Positions 33,368-45,886 of a stretch of 64,000 bases of DNA are shown in pieces (the first letter of the stretch is position 1; the number at the start of each line of letters is the position of its first letter). The position numbers and the translations under genes were made by a program. This DNA is from Trichosphaerium sp. ATCC 40318 (Eukaryota; Discosea; Flabellinia; Trichosidae): NCBI GenBank assembly GCA_038496445.1, contig JALMLS010000418.1, positions 1 to 64,000 of the forward strand, read 5' to 3'. The notes beneath the pieces were generated by a model that had not been told where the DNA came from, made no database searches, and saw nothing but the letters and a program-made list of their open reading frames with translations.

Positions 33368-35189
33368 TTATACCAACACCAACTTGAGAAATGCGGTGAA
33401 AACCTTGATAGAAGAGCTTAGGTATGTTTTTGTTTCAATTGTATTTTTTTCTTAAACTGCTCGAAGGTGTCATTCAAGTAGGTTTTTATGGACATTGGGG
33501 AGGTACTCGACAACTGTTATAGACTTACATTGCCTTAAACTGTTCATATAGAGTGGAACCAAAGAGAAGGTTGTCCTAAAGCACCAAACTCTTTTTTGAA
33601 CATGCTCCTTGAAACATTTACAGAGTACTAGTATTTTATCGACCGTTGTTGAACTAACTCAGTTCACAAAGCTCATTTCAGATCACTCCTGTACAAGCTA
33701 GGTATCCTAATGACCTTGGTACATTCAAAGGATCAGATCTCAACATTGGGTTCCATGATGACTCTTTTGTAAGGACAAACTAGTGACAGCTTTTTAATAT
33801 CTAGTGATACCTTGGGTAACCAGCACATTTGTGGGCCAAATGGAATTGAATGATGGCCTTGATAACTGGAAAACAGCTCCAATAGGCGGAGAATTCAGAC
33901 CTGATGTTGGATTGTGTATATTCTCAACAGGCAATAGTCTTTCCTTGTTGTTTGGTAAACCAAGTTAACGCTATTGAATAGATCCTCATGCTGCTTGTAA
34001 AAACAACAATTTTACAGCACAAAACTACGAAGATAGCGTCGATTATTCACATACTTCGTGGATGGGGTACACGAAAGTAGAGTCGCACAGTGCTAACTAA
34101 CTTTTTATAGAGCCAGCGCTCTGTTTGGTAGCGGCGTAAGTAATAGTGTCAAGCAAAGAGCTATTATAGTACATACGGTTCTTCGACATTAACTTTTTCG
34201 GGTACCAAGCGACTTACCCGTCACGTGGTCTTACTGACTTGTTTTTTTTCTCTCGAAGGCAATCCTAATACTATTCTACCTCGAAATGACAAGATCTACT
34301 CCAGTGAAATCGAACTCACCAAAGTTTTATTTGTATCTTTCAGGAGATATATTATTAACTGGACGACCAATCGTATTCGCAGTTCAAGTATGATCACTAC
34401 ATAAAGATAATGTCGATTTCTCACATTGCATTAGGGAGCAGCATCAAATGGACAACTAACAGTATCTGTTGCCGGTACATAACAATCCGATATTGCTATT
34501 GCTTACATTTTATGTTAAGGTGATCCAAACTCAACACCTCCTCCACCATTGCCTTCTAATGATAAAAAGATAATCACTATGCAAAAAGGAAACGCTTTGA
34601 ATTTTGCAATGGATAGTAGACCTGGTGTCGAAGATAACAGACAAGTGTGTAGATTCTTGTCTCTTCAATTCCTGATGCGTTGTTTTTTAGATATGGCTGT
34701 GGTACGACAACCAACAGTGGGTTGAAGAAAGTGTTGGGGGAGGATTCTTTAGATTCAGAAAAGACACTACCTACTATTGTTTGGATGCTGGTGATGGTGG
34801 TGCGTATGGAAGAAAAGTAGCTTTGTATCGTTGCATAGATGGAAACCGAAACCAGCATTGGAAGAAAGGCACGTGACAAAAATTAAACAGCAAATCAATT
34901 CGTTATGAATAAACTAACAGATTAATGTAGTCCGCATTTCAAACAATGTATTCAGACTCGAAAAGAGAAATGCGCCTGGATTCTCTATTGACGGTGGCAA
35001 CGGAGGAGGTACAATAATTTTTTTTTGTTTTTTTGTATGTCTTTTGTCGTTCAAGTTTGCAGTGAAACCATTATTCCGTGTAAAATAGTTCTAAGCTTTT
35101 TAATAGACGGAATGCAACCTGTTAAATTGTGGGGCTCTAGTGATACAAATGAAAATCAACACTGGAAGTTTAGAACTGTTACACCTTGA
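33366..35189 (+). pseudogene. DUF4874/DUF4832-like protein with C-terminal ricin-type lectin domain, 5' truncated
   Basis: Exons give NLRNAVKTLIEELR, VIQVGFYGHWGEW (DUF4874 'V..GFIG.WGEW'), LNIGFHDDSF and WKTAPIGGEFRPD (DUF4832 'GGE'), then DPHAACKNNNFTAQNYED. Later exons form a ricin-B-like beta-trefoil: WLWYDNQQWVEE, YYCLDAGDGGAYGRKVALY, CIDGNRNQHWKK, FRLEKRNAPGFSIDGG and LWGSSDTNENQHWKF, with the QxW signatures QQW, QHW and QHW. It is probably an extracellular carbohydrate-active or carbohydrate-binding protein. The first half of DUF4874 and any signal peptide are missing. Splice phases disagree at three early junctions (about 33421, 33680 and 33771), so this is either decaying or my exon edges are wrong. 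The lectin exons are intact. One intron (33931-33981) is GC-AG. Confidence 0.55.
33931..33981 (+). other. GC-AG intron in DUF4832 region
   Basis: The exon ends TTCTCAACAG and continues GCAATAGTC; the acceptor is TTGAATAG. The join (IFST|DPHAAC) is in phase, and the 51-nt length is usual for the window. Confidence 0.5.
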
Positions 35190-35269
35190 AACAACTCGTT
35201 TTTTATTAGAAAAATAAACTCTTTCTTCAACTAGTTGCAATTTTTATGTGAGGTAAAAGAATGGTTGAT

Positions 35270-38200
35270 TCACAGATCTAACGTGGTGGCCATTTGTTTT
35301 AACAAGTCAGCGTCAGGAGGAATTTTACCAACAGTAGTTCCAGGATCACCTCCCTGTTTTTGCCAATCTTCAAGAGACATACCACATTCCTCTACCTAAA
35401 TCACGTGTTAGCTAATTTCATGAAGTCAGGGTTTGCTTACCTTAGCGTTTGGTGTAAACACTTTGTTGTCATGAACAACTGTCTTTCCTGGCGCCTTACA
35501 CTGAGGAGTACCGTACTTGCCATCTTTTGTCATTACTAAGTAGTTCTAATATCAAGAGTGTAAGCGAGTACTGAAATAAAATTCAATTGTGTAGCGTACA
35601 CCATAGAAGTAATCTTCATGGCCTGCCAATTGAGTGTTGTAAAGTTCAAATCCTGTTGCAACGTATGCATATACGTTGTAGTAGTGACGGTTGTCATGGC
35701 CTCCAAAATCGCTCTTACGAGGTATCAGAAGAAAAGAAATTAAACTTCTTCTGGCTTACCTTCATGCCGTTTCCACTGTATACAAACACATTATTATGCG
35801 TTTTATAATAGCGCGAACCATCGTCATTATCGATTGCCTCTTTACTAGAAACGCATCATTAATAAATCAAAGTCGCATTAATAGAAACCAAACCTGTTGT
35901 AATTTGCAATGATAAAGTTCTTTGTAATTTCATCCCACTCTTTGATTGTGCTTGGTGTTCCATCTCTTACTTTTGTAACATAAACCTAACATGTTGTGAG
36001 TCTATTAAAACGATGTGTTAATAAAAACATACTTGGCGATCCCAGCTATTGAATGGTCCCTACAAGAAACAATTGAGTTGATGTGTTCGACAAAGTGTCT
36101 AAAAGTCTTAAATTGGAAGTATGCTCACGTGATCTCCAGATTCGCGACAGGTATTGAAAATAACATTAGTTGTCATAAAATGACCACCTCCAAATCCATC
36201 GTTAAAGTTGACACCAGCACGAGGACCGTTGTAGAATATGTTGCGCTCTAATAAGGTCTGACTTGTTTTTGCCTGGAAATAAAAAGATGATTGCTTTTCC
36301 TAAAAAACCCCAGGTTATTAAAAGCAAATGCCCATAAATAGTGAGTTATGTGTACCCAGATACCAGTTTCATGAGCTAGATTGTTCTTAATTATATTAAA
36401 TCTAGGCTGATCACCACCTGTACCATCCCAACCCATATTGTACAAAGTACCTTCTCAAACAGTAAGTTTTTGAAACTTAGTGTAATTTCCAGTTTACCTT
36501 TAGCATCACCCCAAGAGGCTATGCATGAGTCACCAATCCACTTAAATTCGTTTCGTTGAATAGTGGTGTTACGATTGTACCCAGAAATCATGATAGCGTT
36601 ACCATCAAGCTTTGAAAACACGCAAGAGTCAATTTCACATTTTTCTGTTCCTTGAAAAAACAGAGCTCCAGAACGTTGAAGACCCCAGTCACCTCCAGAA
36701 GGCATACCATGAGGATCAAGGTAAGTGTAAACTGTATCCTTGAATCCAACGCCTCTAAAGACGATTTCTTTTACAGGGCTTGACTGTGTTCCTTGGTAGG
36801 CGAACAATGTCTGTAGCAGACCGTCAATATATTAGTGCATTACTTGATGTACCTTAAGATTCGTGACTTCAAACACTGTGTCTACTGGAGGCGAACCAGT
36901 GCCGTTGTACCAAAGATACAACATTTTCGTTTGAGTATCAAAGAACCACTCATTCTCGCTATCTAACTCCTCAAATACATTTTCAATGTAAAACTCATCT
37001 CCTTTCTCATTGCCACGTGCACCTTGGAAACCTCCTTTTGAAAAAGTAAAAGTTCCTGAAGATGCTACATAACTGCCAACCTACATCACGTGTTACTTCA
37101 GAAGTGCATTATAATACTAATCATACTCACCTCAAACATCCATGATGCCCAATGTGCGGGACGCCACGCTTGTATAACTGCGCCAATGGCGTTTTTGTAA
37201 GGAGTGTTTGGTAATATTTTTTTATCAGCGACTAAACCAGCAGGGATTCTGTGTTGTAATTTAGAACAGATTACGAAAGTATCATGTACTTGTAAGTTCC
37301 AGCGGCTCCTCCATGGGTCTCATTACCACACCAATACCCAGCTGGAGGTGTAAAATGTTCACAAGGACCTCCAATGCCAATTTGGTATCTTTGAAACTCT
37401 GTTGAAGTGTTACGGAAAGGAACTTTAGGGTAGATTTCTTCTTTCGGTATTGTAGGCAGATTTGGTTTTAACCAAGACTTGGCTTTCAACGTAGATCCAA
37501 ACCCAAACTCTAAGGGTTTTGTTATCAACACGTGTAAACTAATACAACTCTTTAAAACGCACCTGGATTGGCATTAGGGTAACGAGCCCGTATTGACCTT
37601 TCAGTGTTTATTCTCAAACCATGTACGTTTACTACATCACTTGAAAGAAATTATTAGCAATATTTAAGAACGACAACTATACCTGAGTGTTGTTACGTAT
37701 ATATTCTCACCGCTGGACACTTTGTATGGTTTCCATTCTGGCTGAATCAACCTTGCGCCACTAATCCATACCTAAAGCAAGTTTTGGTGAATACAGGTAA
37801 AAAGGAAAATCACGTGGAATTTTATCACTCACTTCTTCGTTAGGATAGTTTTGTATCGTAAGGCCATTGTATTTGGGCGTAAACATAATGGTGCTGTTGA
37901 AAGATGTTAGCAGAGATACATGATACTATAAACCACAAAAAGATTTAAAGAGTAGTAATACAACACTGGTCGAAAAAAAAAACTGAACCGAAAACCTCTC
38001 AGACATTTCTTTGGAATTTTTCGTACCTGCTCAAATGGAAAGTACCCTTTCGTAGCACGATGACTGCTCCTGTATATGAAGAAGGTGCTTCAATAGCTTT
38101 GTGAATACTTTGGAAAGGTTTATTGATTGTTCCAGGGTTCGAGTCGCTTCCTATTTTTCAACAATTAAAAAAGAAGTTACCGTTTCCATTTTTCTGTTTT

Positions 38201-38632
38201 TGGTGACTAGTTAGCTAGCATACCTCGTATGGCATCAACATAAAACGTTTCAGCGTTGGGTGCGTCGCGAATAGGAAACGAAGGTATTCTGTTACCACCA
38301 ACAAAGTCTGTCGGTACCTACACGTGATTTTAGGCTAGCAATGGAAAATAATGTCTTGAGGCTAAAGTCGGCCATTAACGTACTTTTACTGAACAATTTT
38401 GAGCTTCTTGAGCGCCATTTAAAGCGTCTGCGATATCTTGAAAGTTTTCTTTTGTACGAAACGGTTGAACCTAAGTTTTGTAAGCTCTAGAGGATGGCAT
38501 ACAACCAGGTACCTTCATGGCGTATTTCAATGCCATTTCGCGCATAGGGCAATCAAAAGTTTTTTCATCCGCGTGTACAACGCTTGCGGTTAATATTATA
38601 GCCAACAACGCAAGAATTACGTGTGGTGACAT
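35270..38632 (-). CDS. Secreted parallel beta-helix protein (DUF1565/right-handed beta-helix)
   Basis: The minus-strand start at 38632 gives MSPHVILALLAIILTASVVHA, a signal peptide. Next comes SDSNPGTINKPFQSIHKAIEA, the DUF1565 signature that opens many beta-helix enzymes, then VWISGARLIQPEWKPYKV. Large exons include WASWMFEVGSYVASSG, VKEIVFRGVGFKDTVYTYL, CEIDSCVFSKLDGNAIMISG, TTIQRNEFKWIGDSCIASWG, FNIIKNNLAHETGIWVHITH and LLERNIFYNGPRAGVNFNDG, which are stacked helix rungs. The end reads LLKQMATTLDL before TGA at 35270-35272. The length, about 750 residues, suits bacterial and protist beta-helix carbohydrate lyases or hydrolases, but no catalytic motif is certain. About 15 introns are seen, and at least six contain CACGTG, the densest cluster in the window. 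Confidence 0.78.
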
Positions 38633-38995
38633 ACTACTGAAGATTATACTTGTGACAAAAGAACGGATTTTCACGTGACTTAACAGCAAGTACTAGTACA
38701 AAAACCCAATGGTCCAAGAAAGACATGTAATGACAAATGGAATAAACTTACATTGACATCTTATCATAAAAACGTTGACAACCAATTTTACAGCCAAACA
38801 CACTTAATGAATGAATGTTTTGTTTATTAAGTCTATGGCTACATTTAAGACCCATAATTTTGGGTAGCTGTTTAAAGTTAGGCGCATCGACCTGGCCAGT
38901 ATTCAACCCAAACACACTTAAACAATTGGTTGTTAAGCCAATCATTCTCTCAGAGATTAGTCACTTTAAAAACGTCTTCCTCATTACCTACCACG
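38633..38995. other. Divergent promoter region, 363 bp
   Basis: It separates the beta-helix gene (minus) and a small gene (plus). TCACGTGA lies near 38673. Low-complexity frames here have no support. Confidence 0.4.
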
Positions 38996-39528
38996 ATGGC
39001 TGAAAGTAGTACTGATAGTTACGTTTACTCGGCTGGATTTCCTCGTAGTATAGCGGAGACTGTAATTTGGAACTATTTGCGTACTAGCGCCTGTGTAGCA
39101 CAGTTGTGTTGGATATCATTCTTTGAATGTTTACTGTTTTTAATATTAGAGTTATGTGTTTCGTTTGACACGTAAGAAACTATTTCTAATAACAGCTTAC
39201 TTAAGTAAAATTCTTCAAAACACTGCATGATATTTCGATAGAAATACTATCTACAGAGGCATGTGCAGAGTAGGTCAACAAGAGTGTATGTTAACGTGTA
39301 TTTGGAGCCCTGGAATCACTTTAGAGGGTCTTAACAATGTGGAGTACGGATCACGGGACATATACGTGAGTTCTGATTTTACAACTTGGACATAGTTTTA
39401 CTAATTTCTGTCTGAATAGATGGCGGTGCTTGATCCTAAAGTAAGTTACAATAGTGATCTTTAATGTACTGGCTTTGTTTTTTACTATTGCATTTTAACA
39501 ACGTAAAGGAGCCTCATTTGTAGCATAA
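38996..39528 (+). CDS. Small protein, unrecognised, several short exons
   Basis: The first exon reads MAESSTDSYVYSAGFPRSI, then AETVIWNYLRTSACVAQLCW. After one or two unresolved short exons comes WSPGITLEGLNNVEYGSRDI, then MAVLDPK and GASFVA before TAA at 39526-39528. The protein is about 110-130 residues, soluble and without a signal peptide. The short end 'AVLDPKGASFVA' looks like a compact alpha/beta fold such as roadblock or profilin-like proteins, but I cannot assign it. The stop codon is only four bases from the stop of the convergent BTB gene, so the two mRNAs must overlap at their 3' ends. Confidence 0.45.
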
Positions 39529-39532
39529 AGAT

Positions 39533-42125
39533 TTATTCATTAGCTGTTAGCCTGTAAATAGTAAATTTGTACGAAGGATAAGCAGAAGGTAATACAAATT
39601 GTGCAACAAAACTATTGCTTTGTTTCTCAATACATAGTTTTTTGATCTTTGAACCTTTAACTTTAACAGCAAATTCTATGTTTAAGAGGTTAACAGTTTC
39701 AATAGCCACAGTAACATTACTGTCTAGTTTTGAAAAACACCTAGAGCAATGATCAACATGTTGAGTAAACAAACCATGAGGTACCACAAAAATCCTGCAA
39801 AGTAATACATACATCTTTGACCACATTCTGCTGTAATGGAAACCAATTCCCTACTTTTACTTCTAATATTGTAAATTTAAAGTTTTCAGGACATTGATAC
39901 AGTACTTTTTGCGTTCAGTTGTGCATGTTTGTATAAACGTTATTGCACTCTCATTCAGCTGCTTCTTGGTCACAATATCACCAATGTACTCATGCCACCA
40001 TAGTTTCTTAGGGTCATCTTTACACAAGTAAAGGTATGATGCGAAAGTAGGAGGCAATTGTTGTTCTAAGTTCTTGGCAATAGCATTATAAGATCCCATT
40101 CCTATTTTACTTGTTAGCATGGATTCTACCACACATTAAAAGATGTCAAACTAATCAAGATGCTTCATACTTGCAAGTATCCATAAATCTTCTTTTGTTC
40201 TTATAAAATACTCTCTACATTGTTTTTGGAGAAATATTTCAATAAGTGCTTTAGGCAATCTTATCTTTTTTCGGTTCACAGTGATAAGAGTGTTCATGAA
40301 TTCACTCCCACCTTCATCGCTGACAATGTGTAATAACAAACGCTGACAGTCTTTATCAGTTGCTGGCTTCAATAAACTACCTGCTAGCTCCAGTAGTTTG
40401 AAAAGATTGACTTTGGAATCAATTACTAATGACTTAAAAAAGTAGTATTGAATATCTTCAGCCAATACCTATCAGCTGGTTAACTAAAAGGATTGACGTT
40501 TTGTACTATATTGTATTAACCAATTACCTTCCCAAGTTTCACAATGACACCTTTGAGAGTATCAAAAGGAAGTTTTGATTCTTTGAGAAGGTCAATCTCT
40601 TTTCTCGAGTCCATACTTGTCATGACATTCAAGAAATGAAATGCGGAATCTGGTGTTTCACCATCAACAAGAACGTATTGGATCACATCTTCTTGTTTGA
40701 AACCGCTTGTGAACTGACTCAAGAAGTACCTAGCTATCTGATCAGAATGAAGTGTCTTGTGACTAGACATTACTTGGTATTTGCACACAAGGTGAAAGTG
40801 GAAGATTTGACTTGGAATATTGGTGTCTCTTTATCAATCACAACAAAAGTAAGATCGCAAACAGATGAAGTGCCATATCTAGTAATACAAGGAAGTTGCT
40901 TTGACTCAATACTATCCATGTCCACCCTATCAGCAATGGTAAGTTTCTGGCACAGTAGTATTGTTGTACTCAATGGATTGTAGAGACGGTAACTCTTGAC
41001 AAAAACGATCAATGTCTGTAGGATCATCTTTGATATTGTGAACCGAGTACCAAATAAACTCAAAGTTTTTAACAGTGACAATGTCAGATTGATTTGTTAG
41101 TGCAATATTCTTAGCCATTAAAAACATAGCTAGCATGCAATCGTGTATAGCTTTATCAAGAGCCACAAGTGCCTTCAATGTCACATGGTAGCCTACTTCT
41201 TTGATAATATGAAGTAATGCCATTGGTTGAAAGTAAGGCGCAGTAGATGTCTAATAGAACATTAGTTCTAATCAAAAATTAGTTAACATACCTTGGCTGC
41301 CTCTACTTCTTTTTGTCTTTGTTCCATTGATATGATCACTTCTTCTTTCGGAAGTATCAAATAATCCCATGCCTTTAGGTACTTATTATTTGTATCATCA
41401 ACACCCAATGGTTGAATGTCATTGTAGGTATCCAAAACATTGTCAACACTACAATGTATTAATAGATTTACCGATTATACACAAAATATTATTACTCTAC
41501 CTGATACAGTTGTACATGCTTTCTTCTTTCACCTTATCAACTGCACTTACAATTGCATGATAGTTCATAATATTGCTCTTATTGAGAGTAGACTTTGCCT
41601 TAAACAACAACCTGGTACAATTAGAAACACGTGATTACCACTTCACCACCTCACCTTGCTGTAACATGTCGACATACGTTATAAACCGTCTCGTACATGC
41701 CTTGTCCAGTATGTGTTATACCCGCTTTTCTTCCGATAGTACGGAGGCTATAAAATATCCAGAATTTATAGATGTTGATCTCACCATAGAAACAATCATG
41801 ACGAGAAGCCAACAATTTCTCTTTTTCTCTGGTTTTTGATATTTGTGGTTTCATTTTGTCTATGGCGTTTAAAAACGCTTGAAACGAGAGCTGACGCGTG
41901 GTGTTTGAGCATAGCGAGAGTTTTGCTACATCAGCAAGGGAACAAAGCTCAAGGACATTTTGTCTGACAGAAATGTCTGAAAGTAGCGTAACTACTTCAA
42001 TTACACCATCTACTCAATATTTAACGACTATCACTACTTTTTTTGGTAAAAACTGAATACAATAACGTACTCTCTTGTTTTTTAGGCGCTTTGGCATTCT
42101 TGGGAGTGTTCCCACATGTTTTCAT
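39533..42125 (-). CDS. BTB/POZ protein, family copy A (F-box-like N-terminus, BTB, BACK-like C-terminus)
   Basis: The short first exon (MKTCGNTPKNAKAPKKQ) matches copies B and C in the NTP..KA..KK pattern. Exon 2 has an F-box-like helix (CSLADVAKLSLCS) and ITHTGQGMYETVYNVCRHV. A helical segment follows (HVTLKALVALDKAIHDCML). The BTB core is CDLTFVVIDKETPIFQVKSS, KYFLSQFTSGFKQEDV and VLVDGETPDSAFHFLN. The BACK-like part is AEDIQYYFFKSLVIDSK and CKDDPKKLWWHEYIG. BTB proteins dimerise and often recruit substrates to cullin-3; an F-box-like helix beside BTB is unusual. About nine introns are shared with copy B, one holding CACGTG near 41630. Stop 39533-39535. The plus-strand frame from 41974 is antisense to coding exons and is a shadow. 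Confidence 0.78.
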
Positions 42126-42785
42126 TCCTTCGCTAGCAACAAATTACAAATTGACAAAACTTGACGGATGTGCTGTTAGCGCTTAGCCTGATTTTTACGG
42201 AATATGAAGTTATTGCTAGTGTTAGGGTTAGATTGCCCCAACACTTATCTAACACTTGGATGGTTTGTGAATATAGGTAGCCGTTTGCAACTCTGCAAGC
42301 TGTACCATTAGTGTATCCTTATGGAGTACTTAACGAACGCATAGGAACAGAAGTCACGTGTGAGCTACAAATCGGGAGTGCTCTTCTATCTTCTGTGAAG
42401 CTTTTAAAAGGAAAGTCACTTGGGAATTTACACTTCATTTTGATACTGAGCTCTCACAACACTTTGTCGTTTCGTCACATGTATGTTTAGAAATCTATCT
42501 ACAGAGTGAGGTGTTTCTAAACCCTCATCCTTTGTTGGAGTTCTATCATTTAATCTGAGTAATATTAAATAACGCCGATTAAATTCTTTGATGTGAACTC
42601 CTAGCAATATGTGCACATGCATAATATTTCTAGACCCACGTAGGTCTGTGAAGCCTCATGACCTATACACATACATGTAAAAGTGTCAGTACCGTAGTTA
42701 GTCTTAGATTGTGGCTGTTTTAAATCCAAGTCAACAGTTTTCATGGCTTAAACTCAAAATCAGAATATTAAAAATCCCGCTCTAA
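42126..42785. other. Centre of the inverted BTB gene pair, 660 bp
   Basis: This is the shared 5' region of copies A and B. It contains TCACGTGT at about 42355. A plus-strand frame (about 42285-42490, PFATLQAVPLVYPYGVLNER) is open for 70 codons without a start; it may be a gene relic. A two-unit TTAGGG-like string near 42228 is too short to be telomeric. Confidence 0.35.
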
Positions 42786-45413
42786 ATGGAACAAGCTATG
42801 AATCCACGTGAGAACACACCAACATCTACCAAAGCGACCAAAAAACAAGTCAGTACGTAAATACTGCCTTTCAGCCTAAGGGCTGTTGATTTCCACTATT
42901 ATCCGATAATACTTCGATTAGACGGTATCATTGAAGCAAAAACAGTAAATGGCATACTTACAGACAGTTCTGTGAGAAAAACAATTTTTGACCATTGTTC
43001 CGTTAATGACATATCCAAACTCTCATTAACATCAGCTCTCTTACGACAGTCTTCATTTTCAGCGTTATTAAATAAAATGGCTGAGATAACACCTCAAGTA
43101 ATTACAAAAGGGAGAGAAAAAGAAAAATTGCTAGCTTCTCGTTATGATTGCTTCGAAGACAAACACACCTATGAACTATGGATATTAGATGGTCTCCGTA
43201 CTATTGCAAGAAAAGCAGGCATAACACATACTGGACAAGGCATGTATGAAACAGCCTATGAGGCATGTCAATACATTACAGCAAGGTGAGGTGAAGACAG
43301 TTGTTAATTGAGTTTAATCACGTGAGTGATTCTAATTTTAGGTTATTGTTCGAAGCACATTCCAGTCTCAACTTTGGCGCTACAGATAGGGTAGATATTA
43401 TGAACTATAGCGGAATTGTGAGTGCAATTGAAAACGTGAAAGAAGAAAGCATGTATAATTGTCTCAAGTTGTGTAATACTTCCGATAAAGCGTTGCTCTC
43501 TCAGGGTAGTATAGATAATGTACCAGATACTTATGATGACGAGAAAGCATTGGATGTTGATGATACAAACAATAAATACCTGAAGGCATGGGATTATGCG
43601 ATACCTCCTAGTACAGATATAGTCATATCGCTGCAACAAAGAAAGAATCAAATGGAAGCAGCCAAGGTATGACATATTATGTTCAACTTGATTTTAATGT
43701 TCTATTACCAGGCATCTACTGCGCCTTACTTTCAACCAATAGCCTTCCTTCGCATGATCATGATAATGGGTTACCATGCGACATTGAAGGCACTTGTTGT
43801 TCTTGACAAAGCCGTTCATGATTGTATGCTATCTTTGTTTTCTGATGCTCGAGAGATATCGTTAACAAACCACTCTGACATTGTCACGGATAAAAACTTA
43901 CAGTTTGTTTGGAACTCAATTCACAATAATGAGAACGAGCCCTGGAATAGTTTCCAGTTCTATCAAGAGTTACCGTTGCTACATGAACCCAAAATTGAGT
44001 ACAATACAACTTTTGTAGTTGACAAGAATTTAACGCTATTTACAGGGTGGATCTAAGTACTATTGAGCTAAAACAGCTCCCTTGTATTGTTAGATATGGC
44101 AACTCATCTCTTTGCGATGTGACATTTGTTGTGATTGATAAAGAGACACCAGTATTCCAAGTCAAATCTTCAAGTTTTACAATGTCTGCTAATACCAAGT
44201 AACGAAAATATTCTTAATTCTCGTTTGTTGATTGGACTCATAGGTACTTCTTGAGTCAGTTCATAGGTGGTTTCAAACAAGAAAATGCAGTTCAATATGT
44301 TATTGTTGATGGTGAAACACCAGATTCCGCATTTCATTTCTTGAACATCATGACAAGTGTGGACTGGCGAGCTGAGATTACTATGCTCAAAGAATCAAAA
44401 CTTCCTTTTGATACTCTCAAAGGTGTCATTGTGAAACTCGGTCAGGTACCTGCTTAACAATAATAACTTACAAGTCAATCAACACATTCCTTTACTGAGA
44501 TAGCTGATAGGTATTGGCTGAAGATATTCAATACTACTTTTTTAAGGCATTGGTAATTGATTCCAAAGTCAATCTTTTCAAACTACTGGAGCTAGCAGGT
44601 AGTTTATTGAAGCCAGCAACTGATAAAGACTGTCAACGTTTGTTATGCTGTTTTTCCAATGAATATAAACAACGCTATAAGCTCCTAGACTGCCTTATTC
44701 GCGATGGGAAAAAACTGCATATTCCTAAAGCCCTTCTAAACTTATTACTTCAAACTAACATACTAACAACTACAGACATGTGGATACTTGCAAGTATGAG
44801 AATCCGTTATTTGTACTTTGACTAACATTATTTGACTCAATAGGAATGGGATCATATGACGATATAGCCGAGAAATTAGAGACAAAATTGCCTCCTACTT
44901 TCGCATCATACCTTTATTTGTGTAAGGATGACCCTAAGAAACTATGGTGGCATGAGTACATTGGTGATATTGTTACCAAAGAGCAGCTTAACAAAAGTGC
45001 AATAAGGCTTGTGCAGGCTTGCACTAGTGCTAAAACCGACAAGTAAGTGACACTCGCTTCTAAATCCACATTAACATCTATTAGTAAAAAAGAAAAACTG
45101 TGTACACGGAAGGTCACATTTAAGGACAAACAATGCTATACTATTTATGTTGAAGGCTTCATGTGGTATGTACAAGCTTTTTGTTCTGTAGTCTAATCTT
45201 TTATCCTCAAGGCGTGTCATTAAAATGGGCGATAACATTATTGTATCTCTTTTAGCTGATAACCTAATGCGTATAGATTTTACTGTAATGGTCAATACTT
45301 GCAGTAAAAAAATGTGTGTTGAAGTATGTAACAGTACCTGTGTTGTGCAACTTGTTACACCCATCTCGTCAAACCTGAAAGAGCAATCAATTCATTTTTT
45401 TGGACTGACATAG
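42786..45413 (+). CDS. BTB/POZ protein, family copy B
   Basis: This is the inverted paralogue of copy A. It starts MEQAMNPRENTPTSTKATKK and continues with SVNDISKLSLTSALLRQSSF (F-box-like), ARKAGITHTGQGMYETAYEA, MGYHATLKALVVLDKAVHDC, the BTB core CDVTFVVIDKETPVFQVKSS-type and YFLSQFIGGFKQENAVQYVI, DGETPDSAFHFLNIM, then AEDIQYYFFKALVIDSKVN and KLPPTFASYLYLCKDDPKKL. It ends with a beta-rich tail to TAG/stop at 45413. Blocks around the BTB core and the 'CKDDPKKLWW' motif are nearly identical to copy A, while the LLRQ and 'RLLCCFSNEYKQ' parts diverge. The roles inferred are the same, as a protein-interaction or ubiquitin-ligase adaptor. An intron at about 43320 carries TCACGTGA. Confidence 0.78.
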
Positions 45414-45886
45414 CTTGTATTCAATAAATAGCATCCACGTGGAAAGAATAAATAAATCTGAGACAATGTATTTACTAAGAGAAAAAAAACCAAAACGATG
45501 AAACTAAATCTGAGCGGACATAAATATAGTTTTATTTTACCTATTTACAACTTCGTCTTTACTTACTCTACGCAATCTATCCACGAAGTGTAGTTGCTTT
45601 AGCTACATCCAACTGAGGCTACATTGTCTAGTGTCGTATAATTAAGTTACAGATCTACTACTCTAGGTGACTCATCCGTTGCTGTTGTTACATCCGTCGT
45701 TACTTCTGAAGCGACTATACCCTTTTTTTTTGAACTTTTTTCAAGCCCAAATAGTGTTTGTAGTGGGTCCACAAAAGATGTTATTATCAGAGTTCGAAAA
45801 GACCTACAACTGGTATCAGTATAAGCCTTTTATATTCATATGTTACCTCGCAAACATGAACTCAAAGAAAAGAATAATACCACTTC

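Noticed and set aside
41974-42180. A plus-strand two-exon gene starting MSESSVTTSITPS
   Set aside because: It is antisense to BTB copy A exons 1 and 2, whose reading is confirmed by alignment to copies B and C. The splice-like GTAAAA...TTTTAG is probably chance.
42226-42240. Telomere-like TTAGGGTTAG
   Set aside because: Only about one and a half units lie inside an ordinary intergenic region; no array.
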